DNA of 15,320 bases from positions 1,412-16,731 of the forward strand of contig JALHPH010000005.1 of the NCBI GenBank assembly GCA_022842565.1, in the 5' to 3' direction. Both the position numbers and the translations under genes were made by a program. Positions 1-7,112 of this stretch are shown here, piece after piece. The stretch's first letter is position 1; every line of letters begins with the position of its first letter. The notes below the pieces were generated by a model that made no database searches, was not told where the DNA came from, and saw only the letters and a list, made by a program, of their open reading frames with translations. The DNA comes from Fimbriimonadaceae bacterium (GTDB taxonomy: Bacteria > Armatimonadota > Fimbriimonadia > Fimbriimonadales > Fimbriimonadaceae).

Positions 1-1712
1 ACGCCCTTTCCGCCCAGGCCCGATGGATCAAGCTGCTGCGAGATGGTCAGCGAGCGGGTGCTTGCAGTGGCCAATTCTTCGGCGCGCTTGGCGACGTCGT
101 TAGCCTGCCGCTCAAGTCGAGTGGCTTCGTCCAAAAGCCGGTTGCCGCGAGCGGTGTTTGCCTGCTGTCGCAAAACTTCCGACGATTGCCGCAGTCTCTG
201 GCTCTCAAAAGCCTGCGCCAAGCTGTTCACATAGTGCGCCGCGGCGTACTGTGGACCCGCCTTCACGGCTGCGTCTGCGAACCGGCTGGCGTCCTCAAAC
301 TTGCTCGACATCATATTGATGATCGCGAGGCCCGTGAGGGCGTCGAAAGCATCTGGCCGCGCGTTCAGCGCGGCTTCCAAGAACGCCTTCGCCATGTCGC
401 GCTGATAGGTGACCACTTCCTTATTGGTGGCCTCGTTCAGGGAGTATCCCAGGAGCTGGTTGGCGCGCAGAATGTAAACGTCGTGGCTCGTCGGCTCCAG
501 TAATGCAGCAGATTGGAACTTGGCCTCGGCGGTCTGGAAGTCCGAAACCGTATTTGCCAGCAAGGATTGGTAGTACTGGACCTCGAGACGACCACCTTCA
601 TCCTTGGCCAGATCACCAATGAGTTGTGACATCACAGGCACGTTTCCGCGAAGTAGAGCAAGAACCGCTTGGCCGCTGCGCACAGTCACATCGCTGGCAT
701 CAGCAGCCACGGCGCGTCGCTCGGCGTCCAGCGCCTCAGCTCCATTGCCCGCGATTTGGAGCATCACTGCATAGAGCGCATTTCCGATGGCGTCGGGCTT
801 GCCCCTTCGCTGATAGACGCCCATCGTTTTGAAAGCGTCGGTGACTCGGCCATTGCGAAGCTGAGCGTAAACCAGTCGGTTGGCAATCGACGTCTTGCTC
901 GGATCGAGCGCGAAGCGTCGGTCCAGCTCGTTTGCCACCTGTGCATAGCGTCCGCTGGCCAGCGCCAGGTCGGCCCATTTCAGGAGGTTTGCATCGGTGG
1001 GGGCGCCCATCGCCTCCATGCGTGCGTCATAGACTTTCGCGCGGCTCTCGGCGGCCGACTTGAGCGCGGTACCGATTGTCGAAAGGGTGACTTTGCGGTC
1101 GCCTCGGTCCAGGGTCTCAAATGCTCGTCGGAGCCCGATGGCCGCGCTGAGGTCCAGCGCATCTACATTGTTCGGCTGCTCCAGCAACACCTCTTCCGAG
1201 AACTTCTGAGCCAAGTCCCAGATGCCCTTTTGGAAGTTGGCGCGAGCCAGCAGAAGGCGTGCAGGAATGTACTTCGGTTTGGCTTTCAGCGCGAGCCGAC
1301 CCGAAACGATTGCATCATCGGCTTTGCCGTCGGTGAGTTGCTCCGCGCCACGCTCCACGAAGAAGTCAGGACCCTTTGCAAGCTGGTTGTCGATGGTCAG
1401 CTTCAGGATTTTTTCAGCCGATTCGCCCTCGCTGGTGTAGGCCGCGATCTTGACGGTGATCGGTCCCTCGGCTTCAGCGATGGTGTCCAATCGAAACTCG
1501 TACGGCGTGCTGTCGTCCGAGTTCCGCAGGTCGTTGTTTACATAAAATTCAACGCTGGTCACGAGGTTCGTCGCCGTGACGCGAGTGGTAATGAGCACAT
1601 CGCCCGAGACCGTAGCTCCGGATTCAACGCTGGTCTTGATCTCCACCTTTGCCATCGCTGCCATGGCCGCGAGGACGCCCAGCGTACAAAAAATCCCTTT
1701 CAGTTTGTTCAT
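1..1712 (-). CDS. Secreted Ig-like/TPR-repeat protein, 3' end cut off by the window
   Basis: The minus-strand frame is open from ATG at 1712 to the left edge (570 codons), so the C-terminus is missing. Residues 1-21 are a signal peptide with Lys at 2, 4 and 5, a hydrophobic core and AMA at the end. Residues about 23-110 form an all-beta segment with the look of a bacterial Ig-like (Big_17 type) domain: alternating hydrophobics, VEFYVNND, and a closing strand ILKLTIDNQL. From about 115 onward the protein is helical with Ala-rich TPR-like repeats, for example SGRLALKAKPKYIPARLLLA and FLEAALNARPDAFDALTGLA. The last visible part is a charged helix that could be a coiled coil. It probably acts as an exported protein-binding scaffold in the periplasm. 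The start lies 37 nt after the PII gene on the same strand, so they are probably co-transcribed. No specific partner can be named. Confidence 0.85.
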   Translation of the reverse strand, partial: MNKLKGIFCTLGVLAAMAAMAKVEIKTSVESGATVSGDVLITTRVTATNLVTSVEFYVNNDLRNSDDSTPYEFRLDTIAEAEGPITVKIAAYTSEGESAEKILKLTIDNQLAKGPDFFVERGAEQLTDGKADDAIVSGRLALKAKPKYIPARLLLARANFQKGIWDLAQKFSEEVLLEQPNNVDALDLSAAIGLRRAFETLDRGDRKVTLSTIGTALKSAAESRAKVYDARMEAMGAPTDANLLKWADLALASGRYAQVANELDRRFALDPSKTSIANRLVYAQLRNGRVTDAFKTMGVYQRRGKPDAIGNALYAVMLQIAGNGAEALDAERRAVAADASDVTVRSGQAVLALLRGNVPVMSQLIGDLAKDEGGRLEVQYYQSLLANTVSDFQTAEAKFQSAALLEPTSHDVYILRANQLLGYSLNEATNKEVVTYQRDMAKAFLEAALNARPDAFDALTGLAIINMMSSKFEDASRFADAAVKAGPQYAAAHYVNSLAQAFESQRLRQSSEVLRQQANTARGNRLLDEATRLERQANDVAKRAEELATASTRSLTISQQLDPSGLGGKG

Positions 1713-1749
1713 CGTGTTGCCTATGTTGTCTGGATTATGACGTTACAAA

Positions 1750-2088
1750 TCAGAGCCCGGTTTTGCCCCTTTCGCCGGTGCGAATTCGAACCGCTTCCAC
1801 GATCGGCTCAATGAAGATTTTGCCGTCCCCTGGTTTGCCGGTCCTCACGCTTTCGATGAGAGTCTGCACCACATCGTCCAGAAGTTCATCGGGAACGACG
1901 ATGGTGATGCGTGAGCGCATCGGCAAAGAGCTGCGCATTTCCACCGCGCCCAGTATCATCGTGGCCTCGGGCGAGTTTCCGCATCCGCGCGCATCGGCGA
2001 TATTGAGTCCCGAGATGCCCATTTCGGCAACGGCCGTTTTTGCGGCGTCGAGCTGAAAGGGGCGCAGGTAAGCAGTGATCTTTTTCAT
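1750..2088 (-). CDS. PII-family signal transduction protein with atypical T-loop
   Basis: This 112-residue protein has the usual PII length. The N-terminus (MKKITAYLRPFQLD) and the C-terminal signature match the family. Residues often tied to adenine-nucleotide binding sit at the standard numbers: G35, G37, G87-D88-G89-K90, R101 and R103, with IRTGERG at 102-108. The T-loop (about 37-55) is different: R38 and Q39 are replaced by N38 and S39. The loop is one residue shorter, with a compensating extra residue near 57-60. No Tyr exists after Y7, so the uridylylation site Tyr51 is absent. In the family PII trimers report ATP/ADP and 2-oxoglutarate to nitrogen enzymes or AmtB. This version should still bind ATP/ADP but is unlikely to be uridylylated or to sense 2-oxoglutarate normally. 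No amtB or glnA is in view, so the target is unknown. The upstream AAGGG touches the ATG, too close to be a normal Shine-Dalgarno. Confidence 0.93.
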   Translation of the reverse strand: MKKITAYLRPFQLDAAKTAVAEMGISGLNIADARGCGNSPEATMILGAVEMRSSLPMRSRITIVVPDELLDDVVQTLIESVRTGKPGDGKIFIEPIVEAVRIRTGERGKTGL

Positions 2089-2141
2089 CCCTTGGGCACG
2101 GCGAGCTTACTCACTTGGCACGATTTTGCGTAAGCTTAGGA

Positions 2142-2867
2142 GTGAAGCAATATTGCGCGGCTCTTCTCTTGGCGGCTGGGGTCTCGGCGTCAGCTATTGA
2201 CTGGCGGCTCTCGTCCCTGGAAGTTGAGGGGATCCGCATCGCAAACCCCAAGAACCAAGTCGCGATCCCCAACAACGCCGACCGGTTCGACCTGCGCGAT
2301 CTCACCGGGCGCGGCATGCGGACCGGTGGCAGAGTCACGCTTTTCTTTGGCGAACGAGGCAGCCCGCAGATCCGCTTGATGCTGGCTCCGCTCAGCCTTT
2401 CCGGAGTGGGGCAGCTTTCTGGCCCGGTTTCATTTAATGGCACCAACTTCGCAGGCGGGGTCGATACCCGCGGACGCTACCAGTTCAATTCCTATCGGGT
2501 CAGCTACGTCCAGAAATGGGGTGGCTACTTTAGTGCTGGAGGGACGCTGAAAATCCGCGATGCCTACATCGAACTAGAGCAGGGCGCGACCCGCGCACGA
2601 AAGACGGATCTGGGCCTCGTTCCGCTGTTCTACCTCGCGGCCGAAGTGCCCTTGACGGAGAGGCTGTCCTTCAATGCCGACCTCGATGCCTCGTGGGCAC
2701 CGCAGGGTCGGGCCATCGATTTGGGCGCGAGGTTGCACTACGCGGTTGACCGCAAGACCGAGCTTTTCGCCGGAGTCCGAATGCTGGAGGGTGGAGCCGA
2801 TGTGGACGCCGTTTATAACTTCGCTCAGTTCAATTCATGGACCCTGGGCGTCCGTTTGCGGTTCTAA
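2142..2867 (+). CDS. Putative outer-membrane beta-barrel protein
   Basis: I do not recognise a named family. From GTG at 2142 the protein (241 residues) starts with a clean signal peptide: Lys2, a hydrophobic LLLAAG core, and a likely cleavage after ASA (residue 18). The rest is rich in alternating polar/hydrophobic strands with many Gly and aromatic residues (GRYQFNSYRVSYVQKWGGYF), and it ends WTLGVRLRF. A terminal Phe after alternating residues is the usual outer-membrane barrel signature. Eight or so strands would fit this length. An in-frame TTG at 2115 would add nine residues but has no Shine-Dalgarno. For GTG 2142, AGGA directly abuts the codon and TAAGCT (2131-2136) lies 5 nt upstream, which would suit a leaderless message. 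It is transcribed divergently from the PII gene. Confidence 0.75.
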   Translation: MKQYCAALLLAAGVSASAIDWRLSSLEVEGIRIANPKNQVAIPNNADRFDLRDLTGRGMRTGGRVTLFFGERGSPQIRLMLAPLSLSGVGQLSGPVSFNGTNFAGGVDTRGRYQFNSYRVSYVQKWGGYFSAGGTLKIRDAYIELEQGATRARKTDLGLVPLFYLAAEVPLTERLSFNADLDASWAPQGRAIDLGARLHYAVDRKTELFAGVRMLEGGADVDAVYNFAQFNSWTLGVRLRF

Positions 2868-2871
2868 AAGG

Positions 2872-2877
2872 TATATT
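2872..2877 (+). promoter_or_regulatory. Candidate -10 box for tRNA-Pro
   Basis: TATATT starts 4 nt after the barrel gene's stop codon and ends 11 nt before the first base of the mature tRNA. That spacing would give a transcript with a short 5' leader. No good -35 hexamer is visible. Confidence 0.45.
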
Positions 2878-2888
2878 TATCCAACTTT

Positions 2889-2965
2889 CGGGATGTGGCT
2901 CAGCTTGGTAGAGCGCTGCGTTCGGGACGCAGAGGTCGGAGGTTCAAATCCTCTCATCCCGACCA
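2889..2965 (+). tRNA. tRNA-Pro (anticodon CGG)
   Basis: The 77-nt sequence folds as a complete cloverleaf. The acceptor stem CGGGATG/CATCCCG is perfectly paired over 7 bp and begins with C1, typical of tRNA-Pro. The D-arm GCTC pairs with GAGC. The anticodon arm CTGCG/CGCAG holds the loop TTCGGGA with anticodon CGG at 2923-2925. The T-arm GGAGG-TTCAAAT-CCTCT is normal. Discriminator A2962 is followed by an encoded CCA (2963-2965). The anticodon-loop and variable region (TTCGGGA, GAGGTCGGAGGTTC) closely resembles E. coli tRNA-Pro. It reads codon CCG. Confidence 0.97.
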
Positions 2966-3040
2966 CCAATCCCAGTGTCTTGACCCAGGGGTAACCGCTA
3001 TTCAACTTCTCCCTTGACAGCAGGAGTCGGAAAGTGCAAT

Positions 3041-3373
3041 TCACGGCTCAATTGGCAGGTCTTCGACCGGAGCCTTAGGAGCCTCCACCAGCGAAGCCTG
3101 ATACATCTTGATGCCGCGGCTGGCGATGCTGGAGCCGACAATCGTCATCACGAGCAACAAGAGCGCCCTCCAAATCAACGTGAAAACCCGATCGCCCGCA
3201 CTGTTGAGGTCGAGTGGCTCACCCGGCTTGATGCCAAGCGCCAAGGAAGGCGGGGTGGAGTACTGAAGGTAAGCCTGCCAAAACGACACGACAATAAGGC
3301 CAACGCCAATCAAGAAGATGAGTAAGCCGAGGGACGATCCCCAATTCCGTTGTGCGCGTAGAGCCTGCTTCAA
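3041..3373 (-). CDS. Small two-helix membrane protein, unknown function
   Basis: I do not recognise this 110-residue protein. It has a basic N-terminus (KQALRAQRN), a membrane segment at about 13-34 (SSLGLLIFLIGVGLIVVSFW), a polar loop of about 30 residues with GIKPGEPLDL, a second membrane segment at about 65-84, and a Pro/Glu-rich tail. Positive charges suggest both ends are cytoplasmic. The start is TTG, and TTGA (3370-3373) contains both this start and the stop of the upstream MFS gene, so translation is probably coupled. The tight coupling suggests a shared function with the exporter, but no motif supports a specific role. Confidence 0.75.
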   Translation of the reverse strand: MKQALRAQRNWGSSLGLLIFLIGVGLIVVSFWQAYLQYSTPPSLALGIKPGEPLDLNSAGDRVFTLIWRALLLLVMTIVGSSIASRGIKMYQASLVEAPKAPVEDLPIEP

Positions 3374-4599
3374 GGGTGCGTCGAAGCATACCCTTCGGAA
3401 GTCTGGCTCTCATGGAACACGGGGCGATACCGAAGCGCCGCGAGCGTCGGCCAGACCATGAGCGCTGCCCCTGCCCAGTAGGGCCAAGCTGGCCCCAAAT
3501 CGAAAAGTAAGCTTCCGCAAAGTGGTCCGAAGATGCGGGCCATGGCACCCGCCGATTGAATGATCCCGCCGACTCCGCCCTGCATGTCGGGGGGCGCACT
3601 CCGCGAGATGAGCGAGTTTACGCTCGGCCCCGCGATGCCGTTAGCGAACCCAATCAGGATGGCACCTAGCAACAACGGAATCCACGGCGGGGTGTAAGGA
3701 ACCAGCAGCAGACCGGGGATGAGCAGGAGATAACCGGCTCGAAGCAGGTTGATCTCGCCGAAGCGCGGCGTCCACTTGCGAACCAGCACGCCTTGAGTGA
3801 CCGCAACGGTCACTCCCACCGCAAAAAGCACCCAAGCGCCACCCGCTTCGTCCAGCTTCCACTGGACATTCATCAATCGAAAAAAAGTGCTCTCAAGATT
3901 CGAAAAGGCGAAGTTCGCCACGAAGAAAAGGCTGATGAGGAGACCCAGCCCGGGTGTGCGCAGCGCAATGCCTAGCTGGGTCAGCCCTTCCCGGATGCCT
4001 GTCGCCGCCTTTGCCTGCAACACCGGTGCTTCGGGCAAGCGGAACCAAACGAATGCCAAATTGATGAGCGCAAACCCAGCCGCGACCATGCCCAGCAAGA
4101 ATGGCGATCCGCCGCCAGCCTTCACAAGCGCCGCGCCAAGAACTGGGCCAAAAATGAAACCAAGTCCAAACGCCGCCCCGAGCATCCCCATCCCAGCCGC
4201 GCGCTCCTCGGGTTCGGTGATATCGGCCATGTAGGCAAACGCGACACCGATATTCGCAGCGCTGATGCCGCCCACGATCCGGCTGATGAACATGAGTTCT
4301 AGGGTATTCGCAAAGGCATAGACTACAAAGCAGATGAGGGTCATCGCGCAGGTGATCATCAGCACCTTGCGGCGGCCCGCCACATCGCTCCAACGCCCGA
4401 GCAGCGGCGAAAAGAAGAACTGCGCGATGCTGTAGCTGCTCAGCAGAATGCCCATCTTCCAGCCGACCGCCCCAAGCCCCTCGGCGCGCAGTTGCAAGTC
4501 TGGGATCGCCATCCCAAAGCTCATCATGTCGATGAACACAGTGAGCGCGATGGCTATTCTCGCCCAACGGTAATCGGGTTTCGAAGACGTGCTGGGCAT
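3370..4599 (-). CDS. MFS drug/metabolite exporter (DHA1, TetA-like)
   Basis: This 409-residue integral membrane protein has about 12 hydrophobic segments, the usual size for the major facilitator superfamily. Motif A, GRWSDVAGRRK, is at 68-78 in the loop between helices 2 and 3. The helix-4 signature AFAYMADITEPEERA is at 120-134 and motif C (ending FGPVLG) at about 141-155. These are characteristic of proton-driven antiporters of the DHA1/TCR group, which includes TetA tetracycline exporters. The true substrate cannot be read from the sequence, and calling it a resistance gene would be unsafe. It is the first gene of a two-gene unit with the small membrane protein, and it is divergent from the sugar importer. 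An extended -10 (TGTTACAAT) ends 7 nt before the ATG, which suggests a leaderless message. Confidence 0.93.
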   Translation of the reverse strand: MPSTSSKPDYRWARIAIALTVFIDMMSFGMAIPDLQLRAEGLGAVGWKMGILLSSYSIAQFFFSPLLGRWSDVAGRRKVLMITCAMTLICFVVYAFANTLELMFISRIVGGISAANIGVAFAYMADITEPEERAAGMGMLGAAFGLGFIFGPVLGAALVKAGGGSPFLLGMVAAGFALINLAFVWFRLPEAPVLQAKAATGIREGLTQLGIALRTPGLGLLISLFFVANFAFSNLESTFFRLMNVQWKLDEAGGAWVLFAVGVTVAVTQGVLVRKWTPRFGEINLLRAGYLLLIPGLLLVPYTPPWIPLLLGAILIGFANGIAGPSVNSLISRSAPPDMQGGVGGIIQSAGAMARIFGPLCGSLLFDLGPAWPYWAGAALMVWPTLAALRYRPVFHESQTSEGYASTHP

Positions 4600-4606
4600 G
4601 CGCTCT

Positions 4607-4615
4607 ATTGTAACA
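4607..4615 (-). promoter_or_regulatory. Extended -10 promoter of the MFS gene, leaderless type
   Basis: On the minus strand this reads TGTTACAAT, a TGN plus TANNNT extended -10 element. Seven bases separate it from the ATG at 4599, so transcription should begin at or within a base of the start codon. No Shine-Dalgarno is present. Confidence 0.6.
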
Positions 4616-4662
4616 GCAACGTCGAATTTGAATCGTGCATACGTATTCGCGGGGAATAAGCG

Positions 4663-4668
4663 TAAAAT
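4663..4668 (+). promoter_or_regulatory. Candidate -10 box of the sugar importer operon
   Basis: TAAAAT lies 11 nt before the ATG at 4680, giving a predicted leader of about 4-6 nt. No convincing -35 is seen. This box and the oppositely oriented MFS promoter share an 80-nt divergent intergenic region. Confidence 0.5.
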
Positions 4669-4679
4669 GCGAGAACACT

Positions 4680-7112
4680 ATGGAGCAATGCCGCTCTGCC
4701 CTCCGGGCTCTGTTCGCCCTCGCAACAATTTGCCTGGTCGCCTTGTCGGTTGCCCAAAGTCCCAAACTGATTACGTATTGGGGTCAGGGCTTCGGGCCCG
4801 ACAGTAAGGGGCTAGAAGCGACCATCCGCGAGTTCGAGCGTCGTAATCCCGAATATCAAGTCCGTGTTCTCAGCATGGGCGCCGGACGGATGAACCCGCA
4901 AAAGCTCATGACGGCGATTGTGGGTCAGGCCGCCCCCGACGTGGTGTACCAGGACCGGTTTACCATCAGTGACTGGGCCAATCGGGGCGCATTTATGCCA
5001 CTAGGGCCGCTCATCGAGCGCGACAAGGCATCCGACCCTATGACGCCGGACCTCAGCGAGTTCGTCCCAGCAACGGTGGAAGAAGCGACCCACGATGGCG
5101 AGCTGTATGGCATCCCGTTCGGTTCGGATACGCGCATCCTCTATTACAATCGCAAGATTTTTCGGGAAGAGGCCGCGACGCTTCGGGCCGCCGGACTAGA
5201 CCCCGGGCGCCCGCCCCGCACCTGGAGCGAGGTCCTCGCCTACAGCAAAGCGCTGACCAAATTCGACGCCAACGGGCGGCTCCTTCGGGCTGGTTTCCTT
5301 CCCAACTACGGTAACTCCTGGCTGTACCTTTACGCTTTCCAGAACAATGCTGAGTTCATCAGCAAGGATGGTCGACAGTGCACGCTGTACTCGGCCGAGA
5401 GCGAAGAAGCGCTGAAGTTCATGGTCGACGGCTACCAAATCGTCGGCGGATATGAGAACGCGCAGAAGTTCCAGTCCGGATTCCGCGGGAACGAATTCGA
5501 TCCGTTTTACACCGGCGCAGTCGTGATGAAAATCGACGGCGACTGGATCCTTCCGGGCTTCCTTCGCTTTGCGCCCGGAATGGATTTCGGCGTTGCATAT
5601 CCCCCCGTTCCCGATGATCGCTACAACCGAGTCGGCCGATTTGCAGGCGAAAAGGACACCTATGTCACTTGGGCGGGCGGCTTCTCTTATGCCATTCCCA
5701 AGGGCGCGCACAACATGGAGGGTGGTTGGAAGCTCATCAAGTGGCTCAGCAGCCCCGAAGCGCGTTTGCTGGAATTCACTGCGCAAGCCGAATGGGAGCG
5801 TCGCCGTGGCCGCGAGTTTGTCCCGCGCATCCTGGCCAACATGGAAGCCAATAGTCTCTCCTTTGAGGCTCTTAAACCCCGCGACAAGAACGTCGCCGCC
5901 GCTCTGGCGTTGCACATCAAAATCGCCGAAGTCGCCCGGGTCCGCCCTGCCACCTTCGCTGGGCAGATGCTGTGGAATGAGCACGTGCGCGCGGTTGATC
6001 AGGCCGCACTGCTAAAGCAAACTCCGGCAGAGGCACTCCTCGAAGGGCAAGTCCGCGTTCAAAAGGAGTTGGACGCCGAGTTTGGCAAGGAAAACAAGCC
6101 GGTCATCAACCTAGCGCTTCCGGCCATCCTGGGCGGGGTCGCATCGCTGCTCGTGCTGGGCGCATGTATCTTCGCCCTGAATCGCCGGAAAATGGGGCGG
6201 CTCGAAAGGCAAGAAGCGCTCTGGGGATATGCGTTCATCTCCCCGTGGCTCATCGGCTTCCTGGTCTTCACCATCGGTCCCATGGTGGCCTCGCTTTTCT
6301 TCAGCTTCACGCAATACAACGTTCTCACTGACGCCCGATGGGTCGGGGGACAAAACTACGTGGAGCTTTTCCAAGTGGACCGCGACCGCATGCTCCGTGG
6401 CTTCTTCAACGTTGCTTACCTGGGCGGTGTGGGCGTTCCGCTCGGCATCATCACTGGCCTTGCTGTGGCGATGCTGCTGAACACGGGCGTGCGAGGCATG
6501 CGGTTCTACCGCACCATGTTCTATATGCCTGCCATCGTTCCGGGCATGGCGGCCACGATTCTCTGGATCTACATCCTTTCCGCCGACCCAAGCCGCGGCC
6601 TCGTCAATGCTTTTTGGCTCCAAGTCATCACGCCGATGTTCGGAGTGCAGCCACCGGGCTGGACGAGTGTCGAATCGTGGTCCAAGCCGGCTCTTGTGTA
6701 CATGGGTCTTTGGGGCGCAGGCAGCGGAATGCTGCTTTGGCTGGCGGCGCTGAAGGGTATCTCACAGACGCTTTATGAAGCGGCTGGCATCGACGGCGCA
6801 AATCCTCGCCAGCAGTTCTTCAGCATCACGCTACCCATGCTTTCGCCTGTCATCTTGTTTAGCACGATCATGGGCGTGATCGGCGCAGTGAACACCTTCG
6901 ATCAAGTCTATGTGATCACGAACGGTGATGGATACGGTGCCAACGACACCATGCTCACTCCGGTTTACTACCTATTCCAGAACGCCTTCGCGTTCTTTAG
7001 AATGGGCTACGCCAGCGCGCTAGCGTGGGTGATTTTCTTGGTGGTGCTCATCTTCACGCTGATCCAGCTGGCTATCGGCCAACGCGCGGTGTATTCGGAG
7101 GCAGGGAAGTGA
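4680..7112 (+). CDS. CUT1 sugar ABC importer: solute-binding protein fused to MalF-type permease
   Basis: The 810-residue protein joins two normally separate subunits in one uninterrupted frame. Residues 1-26 are a signal peptide (MEQCRSALRALFALATICLV then ALSVAQ). Residues about 28-470 are a family 1 extracellular solute-binding protein, with APDVVYQDRF, IPFGSDTRILYYNRKIF, a GDWILPGF segment, and the closing helix TPAEALLEGQVRVQKELDAEF. A membrane helix at 478-500 is followed by cytoplasmic NRRK (501-504). The permease begins at about 516 (GYAFISPWLIGFLVFTIGP). The EAA loop, EAAGIDGA at 700-707 followed by FFSITLPMLSP, docks to the ATPase. The topology is consistent: binding domain outside, basic linker inside. 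An in-frame ATG at 4635 would bury the signal peptide, so 4680 is preferred. The stop overlaps the next gene (GTGA). The substrate is probably a sugar or sugar-phosphate; which one is unknown. Confidence 0.92.
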   Translation: MEQCRSALRALFALATICLVALSVAQSPKLITYWGQGFGPDSKGLEATIREFERRNPEYQVRVLSMGAGRMNPQKLMTAIVGQAAPDVVYQDRFTISDWANRGAFMPLGPLIERDKASDPMTPDLSEFVPATVEEATHDGELYGIPFGSDTRILYYNRKIFREEAATLRAAGLDPGRPPRTWSEVLAYSKALTKFDANGRLLRAGFLPNYGNSWLYLYAFQNNAEFISKDGRQCTLYSAESEEALKFMVDGYQIVGGYENAQKFQSGFRGNEFDPFYTGAVVMKIDGDWILPGFLRFAPGMDFGVAYPPVPDDRYNRVGRFAGEKDTYVTWAGGFSYAIPKGAHNMEGGWKLIKWLSSPEARLLEFTAQAEWERRRGREFVPRILANMEANSLSFEALKPRDKNVAAALALHIKIAEVARVRPATFAGQMLWNEHVRAVDQAALLKQTPAEALLEGQVRVQKELDAEFGKENKPVINLALPAILGGVASLLVLGACIFALNRRKMGRLERQEALWGYAFISPWLIGFLVFTIGPMVASLFFSFTQYNVLTDARWVGGQNYVELFQVDRDRMLRGFFNVAYLGGVGVPLGIITGLAVAMLLNTGVRGMRFYRTMFYMPAIVPGMAATILWIYILSADPSRGLVNAFWLQVITPMFGVQPPGWTSVESWSKPALVYMGLWGAGSGMLLWLAALKGISQTLYEAAGIDGANPRQQFFSITLPMLSPVILFSTIMGVIGAVNTFDQVYVITNGDGYGANDTMLTPVYYLFQNAFAFFRMGYASALAWVIFLVVLIFTLIQLAIGQRAVYSEAGK
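7097..7101 (+). promoter_or_regulatory. Shine-Dalgarno that fixes the MalG-type permease start
   Basis: GGAGG ends 7 nt before GTG at 7109, an ideal spacing, and lies inside the end of the upstream gene. It argues for GTG 7109 over the upstream in-frame ATG at 7025. Confidence 0.75.

Noticed and set aside
669..1814. Long plus-strand open frame opposite the TPR protein
   Set aside because: It is the antisense shadow of a convincing minus-strand gene with signal peptide and repeats, and its own translation shows no domain-like pattern.
2889..2965. tRNA-Pro as an integration site for a mobile element
   Set aside because: No integrase, no repeat of the tRNA 3' end and no foreign-looking genes lie on either side.
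3014..3019. Perfect TTGACA hexamer between tRNA-Pro and the small membrane protein
   Set aside because: No acceptable -10 lies 16-18 nt downstream (CAATTC at best), and no plus-strand gene follows.
4644..4658. TATTC-GCGGG-GAATA inverted repeat upstream of the importer
   Set aside because: A 5-bp arm is expected by chance at this length, it has no LacI-like centre, and no second copy is seen. It might be an operator but cannot be supported.
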